From positions 4,712,001 through 4,776,000 of the forward strand of contig NZ_CP109473.1 in NCBI RefSeq assembly GCF_036227405.1: 64,000 bases of DNA, read 5' to 3'. The DNA comes from Streptomyces sp. NBC_01460. Its GTDB lineage: Bacteria; Actinomycetota; Actinomycetes; Streptomycetales; Streptomycetaceae. The notes beneath the pieces are model-generated. The model was given only the letters and a program-made list of their open reading frames with translations. It searched no databases and had not been told where the DNA came from. Numbering within the stretch: the stretch's first letter is position 1; each line of letters starts with the position of its first letter. This document shows positions 49,414 through 58,032 of this stretch, one piece after another. Made by a program: the position numbers and the translations under genes.

Positions 49414-51822
49414 CTAGGAACGGAAGCGGCGGCCGACCATTCGCCAGGCGAATTCCAGGACGGCCGCCGCGACCACCGCGATCGCCACCGCGGCCCACGG
49501 CATCGTCGTGCCCACCAGCTTCAGCGCGAAGAAGTCCTGGAGCCACGGCACGGCGAGCACGACGAGGAAACACAGGCCCATCGTGGCCACCAGGGCGATC
49601 CGCCACCAGGTGTAGGGGCGGGCGATGATCGCCAGGACCCACATGGAGACCAGGAACAGCGTGAGGGTCGCCGCGCTCGTCTCCGCGTCCAGCGCGCCCG
49701 TACCGGCGTAGTGGTGCCGGGCCAGCAGATACGTGGCGAAGGTGGCGGCCGCCGCGATGGTCCCGGACGGGATCGCGTACCGCATGACGCGGCGCACGAA
49801 GTGCGGCCTGGCCCGCTCCTTGTTGGGGGCGAGCGCCAGGAAGAACGCGGGGACGCCGATCGTCAGCGTGGAGAGCAGCGTCAGGTGGCGCGGCAGGAAC
49901 GGGTACTCCACCTGGAAGCACACCACCAGGATCGCCAGCAGCACCGAGTAGACCGTCTTCGTCAGGAAGAGGGTCGCGACCCGGGTGATGTTGCCGATGA
50001 CCCGGCGCCCCTCGGCCACGACCGACGGCAGCGTCGCGAAGCTGTTGTTCAGCAGCACGATCTGGGCCACCGCGCGGGTCGCCTCGGAGCCCGAGCCCAT
50101 CGAGACGCCGATGTCGGCGTCCTTCAGGGCGAGCACGTCGTTGACGCCGTCGCCGGTCATCGCGACCGTGTGCCCGCGTGACTGGAGAGCCGCGACCATG
50201 TCCCGCTTCTGCTGCGGGGAGACCCGGCCGAAGACCGCGTTCCGCTCGATCTCCGACGCCATGTCGTCCCGGTCCTCGGGCAGCCGGCGGGCGTCCAGGG
50301 CGTGCTCGGCGCCCGGCATCCCCAGCTTCTGGGCCACCGCGCCCACCGAGACGGCGTTGTCGCCCGAGATGACCTTCGCGGCGACGTTCTGGTCGTCGAA
50401 GTAGGCCAGCGTCTCCCCGGCGTCGGGCCGCAGCCGCTGCTCCAGGACGACGAGGGCGGCGGGTTCGGCCCCGGAGGCCGCGTCGGGGGCGTCCAGCGCG
50501 CCCCTCGCGCGGGCGAGGAGCAGGACGCGCAGCCCCTGCTCGTTGAGGTGGCCGGTCTCGGCGAGGGCGGGGTCGTCGGAGGACAGCAGGACGTCGGGGG
50601 CGCCCAGCAGCCAGGCGGAGGGGGAGCCGTCGCCCTCGGAGAAGGCGGCGCCGCTGTACTTGCGGGCCGAGGAGAACGGCAGGGTCTGCGTGACGCCCCA
50701 GCCCTCACCGTCCGGGTAGGCGTCGATGATGGCCTGGAGACTGGCGTTCGGCCGTGGGTCGGAGGAGCCGAGGGCGCCCAGCACGCGGCGGACGTACTCC
50801 TCGTCGGAGCCGTTCAGCGGGCGGACCTCGGTGACGTCCATGCCGCCCTCGGTGAGGGTGCCGGTCTTGTCCAGGCAGACGACGTCGACCCGGGCCAGGC
50901 CCTCGATGGCGGGCAGCTCCTGCACGAGGCACTGCTGCCGGCCGAGCCGGATGACGCCGATCGCGAAGGCGACCGAGGTGAGCAGGACCAGGCCCTCGGG
51001 GATCATCGGGACGATGCCGCCGACCGTGCGGGCGACCGAGTCCTTGAAGTTGTTGTCCTTCACGACCAGCTGGCTGATGATCAGCCCGATCGCCGTCGGC
51101 ACCATCATCCACGTCACGTACTTGAGGATCGTGCTGATGCCGCTCCGCAGCTCCGACTGGACGAGGGTGAAGCGGGACGCCTCCTCGGCGAGCTGCGCGG
51201 CGTAGGCCTCCCGGCCGACCTTGGTGGCGGTGAAGGCCCCGCCGCCGGCGACGACGAAACTGCCCGACATCACCGGGTCGCCGGGCCGCTTGACGACGGG
51301 GTCGGCCTCGCCGGTCAGGAGCGACTCGTCGATCTCCAGGCTGTCGGCCTCGACGACCGTGCCGTCGACGACGGCCTTGTCCCCGGGGCCCAGCTCGACG
51401 AGGTCGCCGAGCACGATCTCGGCGACGGAGACCTCGGCGGAGGTGCCGTCGCGCCGCACGGTGGGTTTCGCCTCGCCGATGACCGCGAGGCTGTCCAGGG
51501 TCTTCTTGGCGCGCCACTCCTGGACGATGCCGATGCCCGTGTTGGCGATGATCACGAAGCCGAAGAGGCTGTCCTGGATCGGCGCGACGCACAGCATGAT
51601 CACCCAGAGCACGCCGATGATCAGGTTGAACCGGGTGAGGACGTTCGCGCGGACGATCTCGGTGACCGAGCGGGACGAGCGGACCGGTACGTCGTTGACC
51701 TCGCCCCGCGCGACCCGTTCGGCGACCTCGGCGGTGGAGAGCCCGCCCGGTGGCGTGGGGGCGGGAGGGGTCCGTACGGGGTCCGGCTGCTCACCGGAGG
51801 AGTCGAGTGCCCGCTGCGTCAT
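49414..51822 (-). CDS. P-type ATPase, CtpE-like (probable calcium transporter)
   Basis: 802 residues, close to mycobacterial CtpE. The phosphorylation motif is CLDKTGTLTEG with Asp318, the actuator loop reads LTGEADPV (TGEA instead of the usual TGES), and the hinge is MTGDGVNDVLALKDADIGVSMGSGSEA. The membrane ion-site motif IPEGLVLLTSVAF matches the CtpE group, reported to import calcium in mycobacteria. Ten membrane helices are predicted, with four extra at the C-terminus. DUF2530 lies 122 bases upstream on the same strand. The transported ion is inferred from the motif; magnesium or another cation remains possible. Confidence 0.9.
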   Translation of the reverse strand: MTQRALDSSGEQPDPVRTPPAPTPPGGLSTAEVAERVARGEVNDVPVRSSRSVTEIVRANVLTRFNLIIGVLWVIMLCVAPIQDSLFGFVIIANTGIGIVQEWRAKKTLDSLAVIGEAKPTVRRDGTSAEVSVAEIVLGDLVELGPGDKAVVDGTVVEADSLEIDESLLTGEADPVVKRPGDPVMSGSFVVAGGGAFTATKVGREAYAAQLAEEASRFTLVQSELRSGISTILKYVTWMMVPTAIGLIISQLVVKDNNFKDSVARTVGGIVPMIPEGLVLLTSVAFAIGVIRLGRQQCLVQELPAIEGLARVDVVCLDKTGTLTEGGMDVTEVRPLNGSDEEYVRRVLGALGSSDPRPNASLQAIIDAYPDGEGWGVTQTLPFSSARKYSGAAFSEGDGSPSAWLLGAPDVLLSSDDPALAETGHLNEQGLRVLLLARARGALDAPDAASGAEPAALVVLEQRLRPDAGETLAYFDDQNVAAKVISGDNAVSVGAVAQKLGMPGAEHALDARRLPEDRDDMASEIERNAVFGRVSPQQKRDMVAALQSRGHTVAMTGDGVNDVLALKDADIGVSMGSGSEATRAVAQIVLLNNSFATLPSVVAEGRRVIGNITRVATLFLTKTVYSVLLAILVVCFQVEYPFLPRHLTLLSTLTIGVPAFFLALAPNKERARPHFVRRVMRYAIPSGTIAAAATFATYLLARHHYAGTGALDAETSAATLTLFLVSMWVLAIIARPYTWWRIALVATMGLCFLVVLAVPWLQDFFALKLVGTTMPWAAVAIAVVAAAVLEFAWRMVGRRFRS

Positions 51823-51944
51823 GATTCCGACCGTACGGGCGGAGGAGGCGATTCACCCGCCGGGCGCCGGAAGGTCCGACCGGGGGAGGACCGGAATGGT
51901 CCCACGGTCGTACGCCGGCTCCTTCGGCGGAGAGGGCCGGGGCG

Positions 51945-52229
51945 TCAGTGGTGCGCGCCGCCGGGGGTGGGCTCCTCGGCGGCCTTCGCCGCCGCCCGCT
52001 TGAGCGCGGCGTCCCGTCCCCGGACGTACCAGATGCCGATCAGGCCCAGCCCGGCCCCGGCCAGGCAGACCCAGATCCACCAGGCGTGGCCGCGGTCGTC
52101 GAACCAGCCGTAGAAGGGGACCTGCACGAGGAAGAGGACGAACCAGAGGATCGTGCCGCCGGTGATGGTGGCGACGACGGGACCCTCCAGGGGCTCGGGT
52201 GCCTCGTGCTTGGGTGTCCACTTCTCCAT
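51945..52229 (-). CDS. DUF2530 membrane protein
   Basis: 94 residues. Two membrane helices (ATITGGTILWFVLFLVQVPFY and AWWIWVCLAGAGLGLIGIWYV) flank a short external loop (GWFDDRGH), with a basic C-terminal tail (RDAALKRAAAKAAEE). This is the DUF2530 pattern, known only from actinobacteria. It lies upstream of the P-type ATPase gene on the same strand, with 122 bases between, so co-transcription is possible. It is divergent from the purine permease. Function is unknown. Confidence 0.9.
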   Translation of the reverse strand: MEKWTPKHEAPEPLEGPVVATITGGTILWFVLFLVQVPFYGWFDDRGHAWWIWVCLAGAGLGLIGIWYVRGRDAALKRAAAKAAEEPTPGGAHH

Positions 52230-52318
52230 GGCCTCAGCTTAGTGCCGCGTCGGCCGGACCGGCGCAGGCCAGTCGGCCCAAGGATCTACGCGCGGAGATA
52301 GCGATCTTCCCCTTATGT

Positions 52319-52364
52319 ATTCATACTGAATCTGCTTATGGATGACTCGATTCATTCGTGTGAA
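52319..52364. promoter_or_regulatory. AT-rich promoter region of the purine permease
   Basis: The stretch before the permease gene is strikingly AT-rich for this genome. It carries ATTCA-TAC-TGAAT (52319-52331) and TTCA-TTCGTG-TGAA (52351-52364), two inverted repeats with related TTCA/TGAA half-sites, plausible operators. No adjacent regulator gene is seen. Confidence 0.4.
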
Positions 52365-52415
52365 CATCCAAATCTGACTGGTTTCATCCCCTCGATGCAC
52401 GACTGAAGGTCACAC

Positions 52416-53867
52416 ATGTCCTCCTCGGCCACCGCTCCGGTCGATCAGCCTCCGATGCCGCAGCAGCCGCACGGTGTCCTCGACCGTTACTTCAAGATCT
52501 CCCAGCGGGGGTCGACGGTCGCACGCGAGGTCCGTGGTGGTTTCGCCACCTTCTTCGCCATGGCGTACATCATCGTGCTCAACCCGATCATCCTGGGCAG
52601 CGCGAAGGACATGTACGGGCACCAGCTCGACGGTGGCCAGCTCGTCACCGCCACGGTGCTGACGGCCGCGTTCTCCACGCTCCTGATGGGCGTCATCGGC
52701 AACGTGCCGATCGCGCTCGCCGCCGGTCTGGGCGTGAACACCGTCGTCGCCCTCCAGCTCGCTCCCCGGATGAGCTGGCCCGACGCGATGGGCATGGTCG
52801 TCCTCGCGGGCATCGTCGTGATGCTCCTGGTCGCGACCGGGCTGCGCGAGCGTGTGATGCACGCCGTGCCGCGCTCGCTCCGCAAGGGCATCGCGATGGG
52901 CATCGGCCTCTTCGTGCTCCTGGTCGGCCTGGTCGACTCCGGCTTCGTCTCCCGCATCCCGGACGCCGCGCACACCACGGTCCCGCTGCAGCTCGGCAAC
53001 GACGGCCACCTCAACGGCTGGCCGGTCCTGGTCTTCATCCTCGGCACGCTGCTGACCCTCGCGCTGATCGTCCGCAAGGTGCCGGGCGCGATCCTGCTCT
53101 CCATCGTCGTCATGACGGTCGTCGCGCTGGGCATCGACGCCATCGCCGACCTGCCGGCGGGCGCCTGGGGACTGACCGTCCCGGAGTGGCCCGGCAATCC
53201 GGTGGCGTCCCCGGACTTCGGGCTGATCGGCCAGGTCAGCCTGTTCGGAGGCTTCGGGAAGGTCGGTCTCCTGACCGGCATCCTCTTCGTCTTCACCGTG
53301 CTGCTGTCGTGCTTCTTCGACGCGATGGGCACCATCCTCGGTGTCGGCGACGAGGCGAAGCTGATGGACAAGGACGGCAACTTCCCGGGCATCAACAAGG
53401 TGCTCCTCGTCGACGGTGTCGCCGTCGCCGCGGGCGGCATCAGCTCCTCCTCGGCGTCGACCTGCTTCGTGGAGTCCACGGCCGGAGTCGGCGAGGGCGC
53501 CCGTACCGGGCTCGCGAGCGTGGTGAGCGGGCTGCTCTTCACGGTGGCGCTGTTCCTGACGCCGCTGGCGACGATGGTCCCCTCGCAGGCGGCGACCCCG
53601 GCGCTGATCGCCGTCGGGTTCCTGATCCTCGCGGGCAACGTGCGGGACGTGGACTGGAGCGACTACACGCTCGCCATCCCGGCCTTCATGGCCATGCTGA
53701 TGATGCCGCTCACGTACTCGATCACCAACGGCATCGGCATCGGCTGCATCGCCTTCAGCGCGATGCGCCTGGCGGCCGGCCGCGGCCGTGAGGTCCCGGT
53801 GGCCATGTACGTGGTGTCGGCGGTCTTCGTCTTCTACTACGCGATGCCGGCGCTCGGCCTCACGTAG
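52416..53867 (+). CDS. NCS2 purine permease, AzgA (adenine/guanine/hypoxanthine) type
   Basis: 483 residues with about 12-14 membrane helices. REVRGGFATFFAMAYIIVLNP near the N-terminus, GNVPIALAAGLGVNTVVA, and SSSSASTCFVESTAGVGEGARTGL are signatures of the AzgA-like branch (GhxP/PurP and relatives) of the NCS2 family, proton-coupled importers of adenine, guanine or hypoxanthine. GAAGG precedes ATG 52416. It is monocistronic, ended by a large hairpin shared with the RHH gene. The exact purine is not determinable by eye. It could help recover hypoxanthine released by MqnB. Confidence 0.92.
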   Translation: MSSSATAPVDQPPMPQQPHGVLDRYFKISQRGSTVAREVRGGFATFFAMAYIIVLNPIILGSAKDMYGHQLDGGQLVTATVLTAAFSTLLMGVIGNVPIALAAGLGVNTVVALQLAPRMSWPDAMGMVVLAGIVVMLLVATGLRERVMHAVPRSLRKGIAMGIGLFVLLVGLVDSGFVSRIPDAAHTTVPLQLGNDGHLNGWPVLVFILGTLLTLALIVRKVPGAILLSIVVMTVVALGIDAIADLPAGAWGLTVPEWPGNPVASPDFGLIGQVSLFGGFGKVGLLTGILFVFTVLLSCFFDAMGTILGVGDEAKLMDKDGNFPGINKVLLVDGVAVAAGGISSSSASTCFVESTAGVGEGARTGLASVVSGLLFTVALFLTPLATMVPSQAATPALIAVGFLILAGNVRDVDWSDYTLAIPAFMAMLMMPLTYSITNGIGIGCIAFSAMRLAAGRGREVPVAMYVVSAVFVFYYAMPALGLT

Positions 53868-53903
53868 GCGCGTACGCGCACGCGTACGGAGCCTTCACCC
53901 CTG

Positions 53904-53964
53904 CGGGGCGGATCCCCGTCATGTGACCCGGTCGGCCGGGTCCGCGTGACGGGGATCCGCCCCG
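53904..53964. terminator. 18-bp stem that includes the RHH gene's 3' coding end
   Basis: Arms 53904-53921 and 53947-53964 are perfect 18-base complements. The loop holds a second hairpin (GACCCGG 53925-53931 with CCGGGTC 53936-53942). The left arm covers the RHH stop codon and the right arm lies within its last 15 codons. It separates the convergent purine permease and RHH genes. Confidence 0.8.
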
Positions 53965-54134
53965 TAGAACTTTTCCGTCTCGTCGACGGACGCGTGGAAG
54001 CGCTCGTCGAAATCGTCGCGGACGAGCGTCCGGACCACGTAGTCCTGGACGGTCATGCCGCGTCTGGCGGCGTGCCGGCGGAGCCGCTCGAGCAGCTCAC
54101 CGTCTATGCGCAGGCTGAGCACTGTCGATCCCAT
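53919..54134 (-). CDS. Ribbon-helix-helix (Arc/CopG-like) protein
   Basis: 71 residues. The sequence STVLSLRIDGELLERLRRHAARRGMTVQDYVVRTLVRDDFDERF has the beta-strand then two helices of RHH DNA-binding proteins. Such proteins are often antitoxins, but no toxin gene overlaps it: the C-terminal tail (YGADPRHADPADRVT) ends in a terminator hairpin, and the next gene is 130 bases away in the other direction. It is either a solitary regulator or an orphan antitoxin. The last 15 codons double as a hairpin arm. Confidence 0.82.
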   Translation of the reverse strand: MGSTVLSLRIDGELLERLRRHAARRGMTVQDYVVRTLVRDDFDERFHASVDETEKFYGADPRHADPADRVT

Positions 54135-54237
54135 GCCAAGCAGGGTCGCGGCACACGGAGCTCTTTCGCGGCGCTTTCCGCCCCTTACTCACTCGTTCGG
54201 GTGATCAGTTTCTCGCGCGTGTACCACCAGTTGGTAT

Positions 54238-54263
54238 TTAGCATGGCTAATGAGTTACGCTAA
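54238..54263. promoter_or_regulatory. MarR operator candidate
   Basis: TTAGC-ATG-GCTAA (54238-54250) is a perfect palindrome, followed by TTA-CGC-TAA (54255-54263). Both lie within 31 bases of the MarR ATG, overlapping its likely promoter. TTAGC-type palindromes are common MarR targets. Confidence 0.6.
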
Positions 54264-54268
54264 GGAAC

Positions 54269-54709
54269 ATGCCTGACCTGATCCACGACGGCGACAGTGC
54301 CGCCGCCGTGAGCTCCCTTCGCTCCGCCGTGATGCTGCTGGGCCGGCGCCTGAAGCACCAGCGCGTCGACGAGTCGCTGAGCCCCACCGAGATGTCGGTG
54401 CTCGGCACACTCGCCCGTTGCGGTTCCGCCACTCCCGGTGAGCTGGCCCGCAAGGAGCACGTGCAGCCGCCGTCGATGACCCGCATCGTCGCGCTGCTGG
54501 AAGCCAAGGGCCTGGTCAGACTGGAACCGCACCCCGATGACCGTCGGCAGAAGATGGTCAGCCGGACCGAGCAGGCGGAAGCCATGCTCGCCGAGTCCCG
54601 CTCCAAGCGGAACGCCTGGCTGGCCGGCCTTGCCGAAGGCCTGGACGAGGACGAGTGGGAGAAGCTGCGGGCCGCCGCGCCCGTGCTGGAGAAGCTCGCC
54701 CACCTGTGA
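54269..54709 (+). CDS. MarR-family regulator
   Basis: 146 residues. A winged HTH is apparent: SPTEMSVLGTLARCGSATPG, ELARKEHVQPPSMTRIVALLEAKGLVRLEP, and the wing HPDDRRQKMVSRT, the classic MarR DxRxxx pattern. It likely represses itself and the MFS gene 94 bases downstream through the TTAGC palindromes at its start, being released by a small aromatic or drug ligand. ATG 54269 follows the palindromes closely; AAGGAA lies just before it. Confidence 0.92.
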   Translation: MPDLIHDGDSAAAVSSLRSAVMLLGRRLKHQRVDESLSPTEMSVLGTLARCGSATPGELARKEHVQPPSMTRIVALLEAKGLVRLEPHPDDRRQKMVSRTEQAEAMLAESRSKRNAWLAGLAEGLDEDEWEKLRAAAPVLEKLAHL

Positions 54710-54803
54710 TCCCGGCGGGCGCACAGGGCCACGGCCCTGTCGGCGCCCGCAGTCACGTCCCCGTCAGTCCGTACGTCGTATACGCCCGAGGAGGCGAACT
54801 CTT

Positions 54804-56138
54804 TTGAGTACGGGATCCGGAGCAGACTCCGCCCCCGCACCGACTTCCACCCACGAGAGCAAGACCGGCGGGACCTTCTCGTCGCTGAAGATCCGCAACT
54901 ACCGCCTGTTCGCCACGGGCGCCGTGATCTCCAACACCGGTACCTGGATGTCCCGCATCACGCAGGACTGGCTCGTCCTGAGCCTCACCGGGTCCGCCGC
55001 CGCCGTCGGTATCACCACGGCCCTCCAGTTCCTCCCGATGCTGCTCTTCGGGCTCTACGGCGGCGTCATCGCCGACCGGCTCCCGAAGCGCCGTCTGCTC
55101 CTCATCAGCCAGGCAGCGCTCGGCCTGTGCGGCATCGCACTCGCCGCCCTGACCCTCTCCGGCGTCGTCGAGGTCTGGCACGTCTACCTGATCGCCTTCC
55201 TGCTCGGCATGGTGACCGTCGTCGACAACCCGGCCAGGCAGTCGTTCGTCTCCGAGATGGTCGGCCCGGCGCAGCTGCGCAACGCGGTCAGCCTGAACTC
55301 GGCGAACTTCCAGTCCGCCCGGCTCATCGGCCCCGCCGTCGCGGGCGTCCTGATCACGACGGTCGGCAGCGGCTGGGCCTTCCTGCTCAACGGGCTGTCG
55401 TTCATCGCCCCGCTCGTCGGACTGCTCATGATGCGCACGAGCGAGCTCCACGCGTCCGTGACCGTGAAGCGCGCGAAGGGCCAGCTGCGCGAAGGACTGC
55501 GCTACGTGTCGGGCAGACCCGACCTGATCTGGCCGATCGTCCTGGTCGGCTTCGTCGGCACCTTCGGGTTCAACTTCCCGATCTGGCTGACCGCCTTCGC
55601 GGACGAGATCTTCCACGGCGGCGCCGGGATGTACTCGTTCTTCAACATCCTGATGGCGGCCGGCTCCCTCGCCGGAGCGCTGCTCGCCGCCCGCCGCCGC
55701 TCCTCGCGGCTCCGGATGCTCGTGGCCGCGGGCACCCTGTTCGGTGCCCTGGAGATCGCGGCGTCGCTGTCGCCGTCCGTCTGGTTCTTCTCGCTGCTGC
55801 TCGTCCCGATCGGCATGATCGGCCTGACGACCAACATCAGCGCCAACACGAGCGTCCAGATGGCCGCGGACCCGGAGATGCGCGGCCGGGTGATGAGCCT
55901 CTACATGATGGTCTTCGCCGGGGGCACGCCCGTGGGCGCCCCGATCGTCGGCTGGATCAGCGACGTCTACGGCGCCCGGACCGGCATGGCGGCCGGCGGG
56001 GCGATCTCGATGGTGGCCGCGCTCGGCGTCGGCTTCATGCTGACCCGCGTCGGCGGCCTGCGCCTCAAGGTCGACCTGCGCCCGGGCCGCCCGCACGTGC
56101 GGTTCGTCCCACGCGAACAGCTGGCGACGGCGGCCTGA
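54804..56138 (+). CDS. MFS exporter, EntS-like DHA3 type
   Basis: 444 residues from an unusual TTG start at 54804, supported by GAGGAGG nine bases upstream. It has about 12 membrane helices. The helix 2-3 loop reads GVIADRLPKRRLL, and VVDNPARQSFVSEMVGPAQL NA-type residues in helix 4-5 mark the EntS/DHA3 branch, which exports siderophores, macrolides or other metabolites. It is probably under the MarR regulator's control. A hairpin 13 bases after the stop (56151-56183) ends the transcript. Confidence 0.88.
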   Translation: MSTGSGADSAPAPTSTHESKTGGTFSSLKIRNYRLFATGAVISNTGTWMSRITQDWLVLSLTGSAAAVGITTALQFLPMLLFGLYGGVIADRLPKRRLLLISQAALGLCGIALAALTLSGVVEVWHVYLIAFLLGMVTVVDNPARQSFVSEMVGPAQLRNAVSLNSANFQSARLIGPAVAGVLITTVGSGWAFLLNGLSFIAPLVGLLMMRTSELHASVTVKRAKGQLREGLRYVSGRPDLIWPIVLVGFVGTFGFNFPIWLTAFADEIFHGGAGMYSFFNILMAAGSLAGALLAARRRSSRLRMLVAAGTLFGALEIAASLSPSVWFFSLLLVPIGMIGLTTNISANTSVQMAADPEMRGRVMSLYMMVFAGGTPVGAPIVGWISDVYGARTGMAAGGAISMVAALGVGFMLTRVGGLRLKVDLRPGRPHVRFVPREQLATAA

Positions 56139-56150
56139 GCCGTCCCGCGC

Positions 56151-56183
56151 ATGCCGCCCTGCCCCTCCGGGGGAGGGCGGCAT
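56151..56183. terminator. Hairpin after the MarR-linked MFS gene
   Basis: ATGCCGCCCT (56151-56160) pairs perfectly with AGGGCGGCAT (56174-56183); a few more inner C-G pairs extend the stem past a bulge. It lies 13 bases after the MFS stop. Confidence 0.75.
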
Positions 56184-56244
56184 CGTCGTTCGGGGCGCGG
56201 GGGCCCGGCCCCCGGACACGCCGGGACGCTGGGACACTCGCCGC

Positions 56245-56817
56245 ATGAGCAGCCAGAGACTCTTCGCCGCCGTCCTGCCCCCCGTCGCTGCCGCGGACGA
56301 GCTGGCCGGGGCCGTCGCGGCCCTGCACGGTCTGCCCGGCGCGGTGAACCTGCGCTGGACCGCCCGCGCGGGGTGGCACTACACGCTGGCCTTCCTCGGG
56401 AACGTCGACGAGGAGCTGCTGCCCGAGCTGTACACGAGGCTGGAGCGGGCCGCGCACCGGACGCAGCCCCTCCCGCTCCGGATCCACGGCGGCGGACGGT
56501 TCGACGGGCGGGCCCTGTGGGCGGGGGCGGCGGGGGACCTCGACATGCTGAGGCTGCTCGCGGAACGCACCCATGCCGCCGCGCGCAGGGCCGGGGTGGC
56601 GATGGAGGAGCACCGCCGCTACACCCCGCACCTCACCCTCGCCCGGAGCCGGGTCCCCACGGACCTGACCCCGTACACGGCGGCGCTGGAGGGCTTCGAG
56701 GGCATGGGCTGGGAGGCGGCTGAGCTCAGCCTCGTACGCAGCAACCTTCCGGTGGACGGGGTACCGGGGGAGCAGCCGCGGTACGAGGTGGTGCGGGCCT
56801 GGCCGCTGGGCCGGTGA
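56245..56817 (+). CDS. thpR: RNA 2',3'-cyclic phosphodiesterase (2H family)
   Basis: 190 residues. The two catalytic HxTx motifs of 2H phosphoesterases are present: HYTLAFLG and HLTLARS, about 85 residues apart. RLFAAVLPPVAAADELA at the start fits the ThpR/LigT family, which opens 2',3'-cyclic phosphates. It is cytosolic. It is followed by a 29-codon membrane peptide frame after 22 bases, possibly co-transcribed. Confidence 0.92.
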   Translation: MSSQRLFAAVLPPVAAADELAGAVAALHGLPGAVNLRWTARAGWHYTLAFLGNVDEELLPELYTRLERAAHRTQPLPLRIHGGGRFDGRALWAGAAGDLDMLRLLAERTHAAARRAGVAMEEHRRYTPHLTLARSRVPTDLTPYTAALEGFEGMGWEAAELSLVRSNLPVDGVPGEQPRYEVVRAWPLGR

Positions 56818-56839
56818 GCCGGGCGGTTACGCTCGTCGG

Positions 56840-56929
56840 GTGGATCCCAAGACCAGAAACCGCATCATGGCGGCCGTGCTCGTGCTGATGTTCGTCGTCG
56901 TGGCGGCGGCCTCCGCCCTCGGAGGCTGA
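56840..56929 (+). CDS. 29-residue single-helix membrane peptide
   Basis: GTG 56840 opens a 29-codon frame reading MDPKTRNRIMAAVLVLMFVV then VAAASALGG and TGA. A short basic head (DPKTRNR) and one hydrophobic helix are typical of functional small membrane proteins, and codon use is normal. It lies 22 bases after thpR on the same strand. It may modulate a membrane enzyme; the function is unknown. Such peptides are easily missed by gene finders. Confidence 0.6.
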   Translation: MDPKTRNRIMAAVLVLMFVVVAAASALGG

Positions 56930-56975
56930 GCCCCGGGGCGGAAGCCGCGTACCGCTTTCCTGCCAGGAGACGTGC

Positions 56976-57971
56976 CTACCAGGCGAAGTTCTCCGGCGAG
57001 GGGCCAGGGCCCGGGAAGATCTCGTCCAGGGCCGCCAGTACCTCGTCCGACAGCTCCAGCTCCACCGCGCGCAGCGCCGAGTCGAGCTGCTCCCGGGTGC
57101 GCGGGCCCGAGATCGGGCCCGTGACGCCCGGCCGGGTCAGCAGCCAGGCCAGACCGGCCTCACCGGGCTCCAGACCGTGCTTCTCCAGCAGGTCCTCGTA
57201 CGCCTGGATCTGCGCCCGGACCTTCGGGTCCGCCAGCGCGTCGCCGGACCGGCCGGAGGTGGACCGGGAGCCGCTGCCGTCGCGCTCCTTGCGGATCGCC
57301 CCGCCGAGCAGCCCGCCGTGCAGCGGCGACCACGGGATGACGCCGAGGCCGTACTCCTGGGCGGCCGGGATGACCTCCATCTCCGCCCCGCGCTCCATCA
57401 GGTTGTAGATGCACTGCTCGCTTACGAGGCCGTAGCTGCCCCGCTGACGGGCCCGCTCGTTGGCTTGGGCGATCTTGTAGCCCGAGAAGTTGGACGAGCC
57501 CGCGTAGAGGATCTTGCCCTGCTGGATCAGTACGTCGATGGCCTGCCAGATCTCGTCGATCGGGGTGTCCCGGTCGACGTGGTGGAACTGGTACAGGTCG
57601 ATGTGGTCCGTCTGCAGCCGCTTGAGGCTGGCGTCGACGGCGCGGCGGATGTTGAGGGCGGACAGCTTGTCGTGGTTGGGCCATGCCTCACCGTCCGCGC
57701 CCATGTTGCCGTAGACCTTGGTGGCGAGGACGACCTTGTCGCGGCGTTCGCCGCCCTGCGCGAACCAGGTGCCGAGGATCTCCTCGGTGCGGCCCTTGCT
57801 CTCGCCCCAGCCGTAGACGTTCGCCGTGTCGAAGAAGTTGACGCCCGCCTCCAGGGCGGCGTCCATGAGCGCGTGGCTTTCGCTCTCGTTGGTCTGGGGG
57901 CCGAAGTTCATCGTCCCCAGGACGAGGCGGCTGACCTTGAGTCCGGTGCGTCCGAGCTGCGTGTACTTCAT
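56976..57971 (-). CDS. Aldo/keto reductase
   Basis: 331 residues. The catalytic tetrad is visible: Asp in FFDTANVYG (with Tyr), Lys in ATKVYGN, and His in YQFHHVDRD. The C-terminal SGPRTREQLDSALRA binds NADPH. It fits the YajO/Tas-like AKR group, reducing aldehydes or ketones. ATG 57971 starts the usual MKYTQLGRTGLKVS; a TTG at 57980 has the better-spaced AAGGAG site and would add LGT. A perfect 7-bp stem lies just upstream (57989-58006), a possible regulatory element. Confidence 0.92.
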   Translation of the reverse strand: MKYTQLGRTGLKVSRLVLGTMNFGPQTNESESHALMDAALEAGVNFFDTANVYGWGESKGRTEEILGTWFAQGGERRDKVVLATKVYGNMGADGEAWPNHDKLSALNIRRAVDASLKRLQTDHIDLYQFHHVDRDTPIDEIWQAIDVLIQQGKILYAGSSNFSGYKIAQANERARQRGSYGLVSEQCIYNLMERGAEMEVIPAAQEYGLGVIPWSPLHGGLLGGAIRKERDGSGSRSTSGRSGDALADPKVRAQIQAYEDLLEKHGLEPGEAGLAWLLTRPGVTGPISGPRTREQLDSALRAVELELSDEVLAALDEIFPGPGPSPENFAW

Positions 57972-58032
57972 GGTCCCCAAGCCAACTCCTTCGAGCGTGC
58001 TCGAAGCAAGGGCGACCCTCGCCTGCCGACGG

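Noticed and set aside
53919..54134. Toxin-antitoxin system based on the RHH protein
   Set aside because: No overlapping or adjacent toxin frame is found; the 3' side is a terminator and the 5' side is an unrelated MarR gene.
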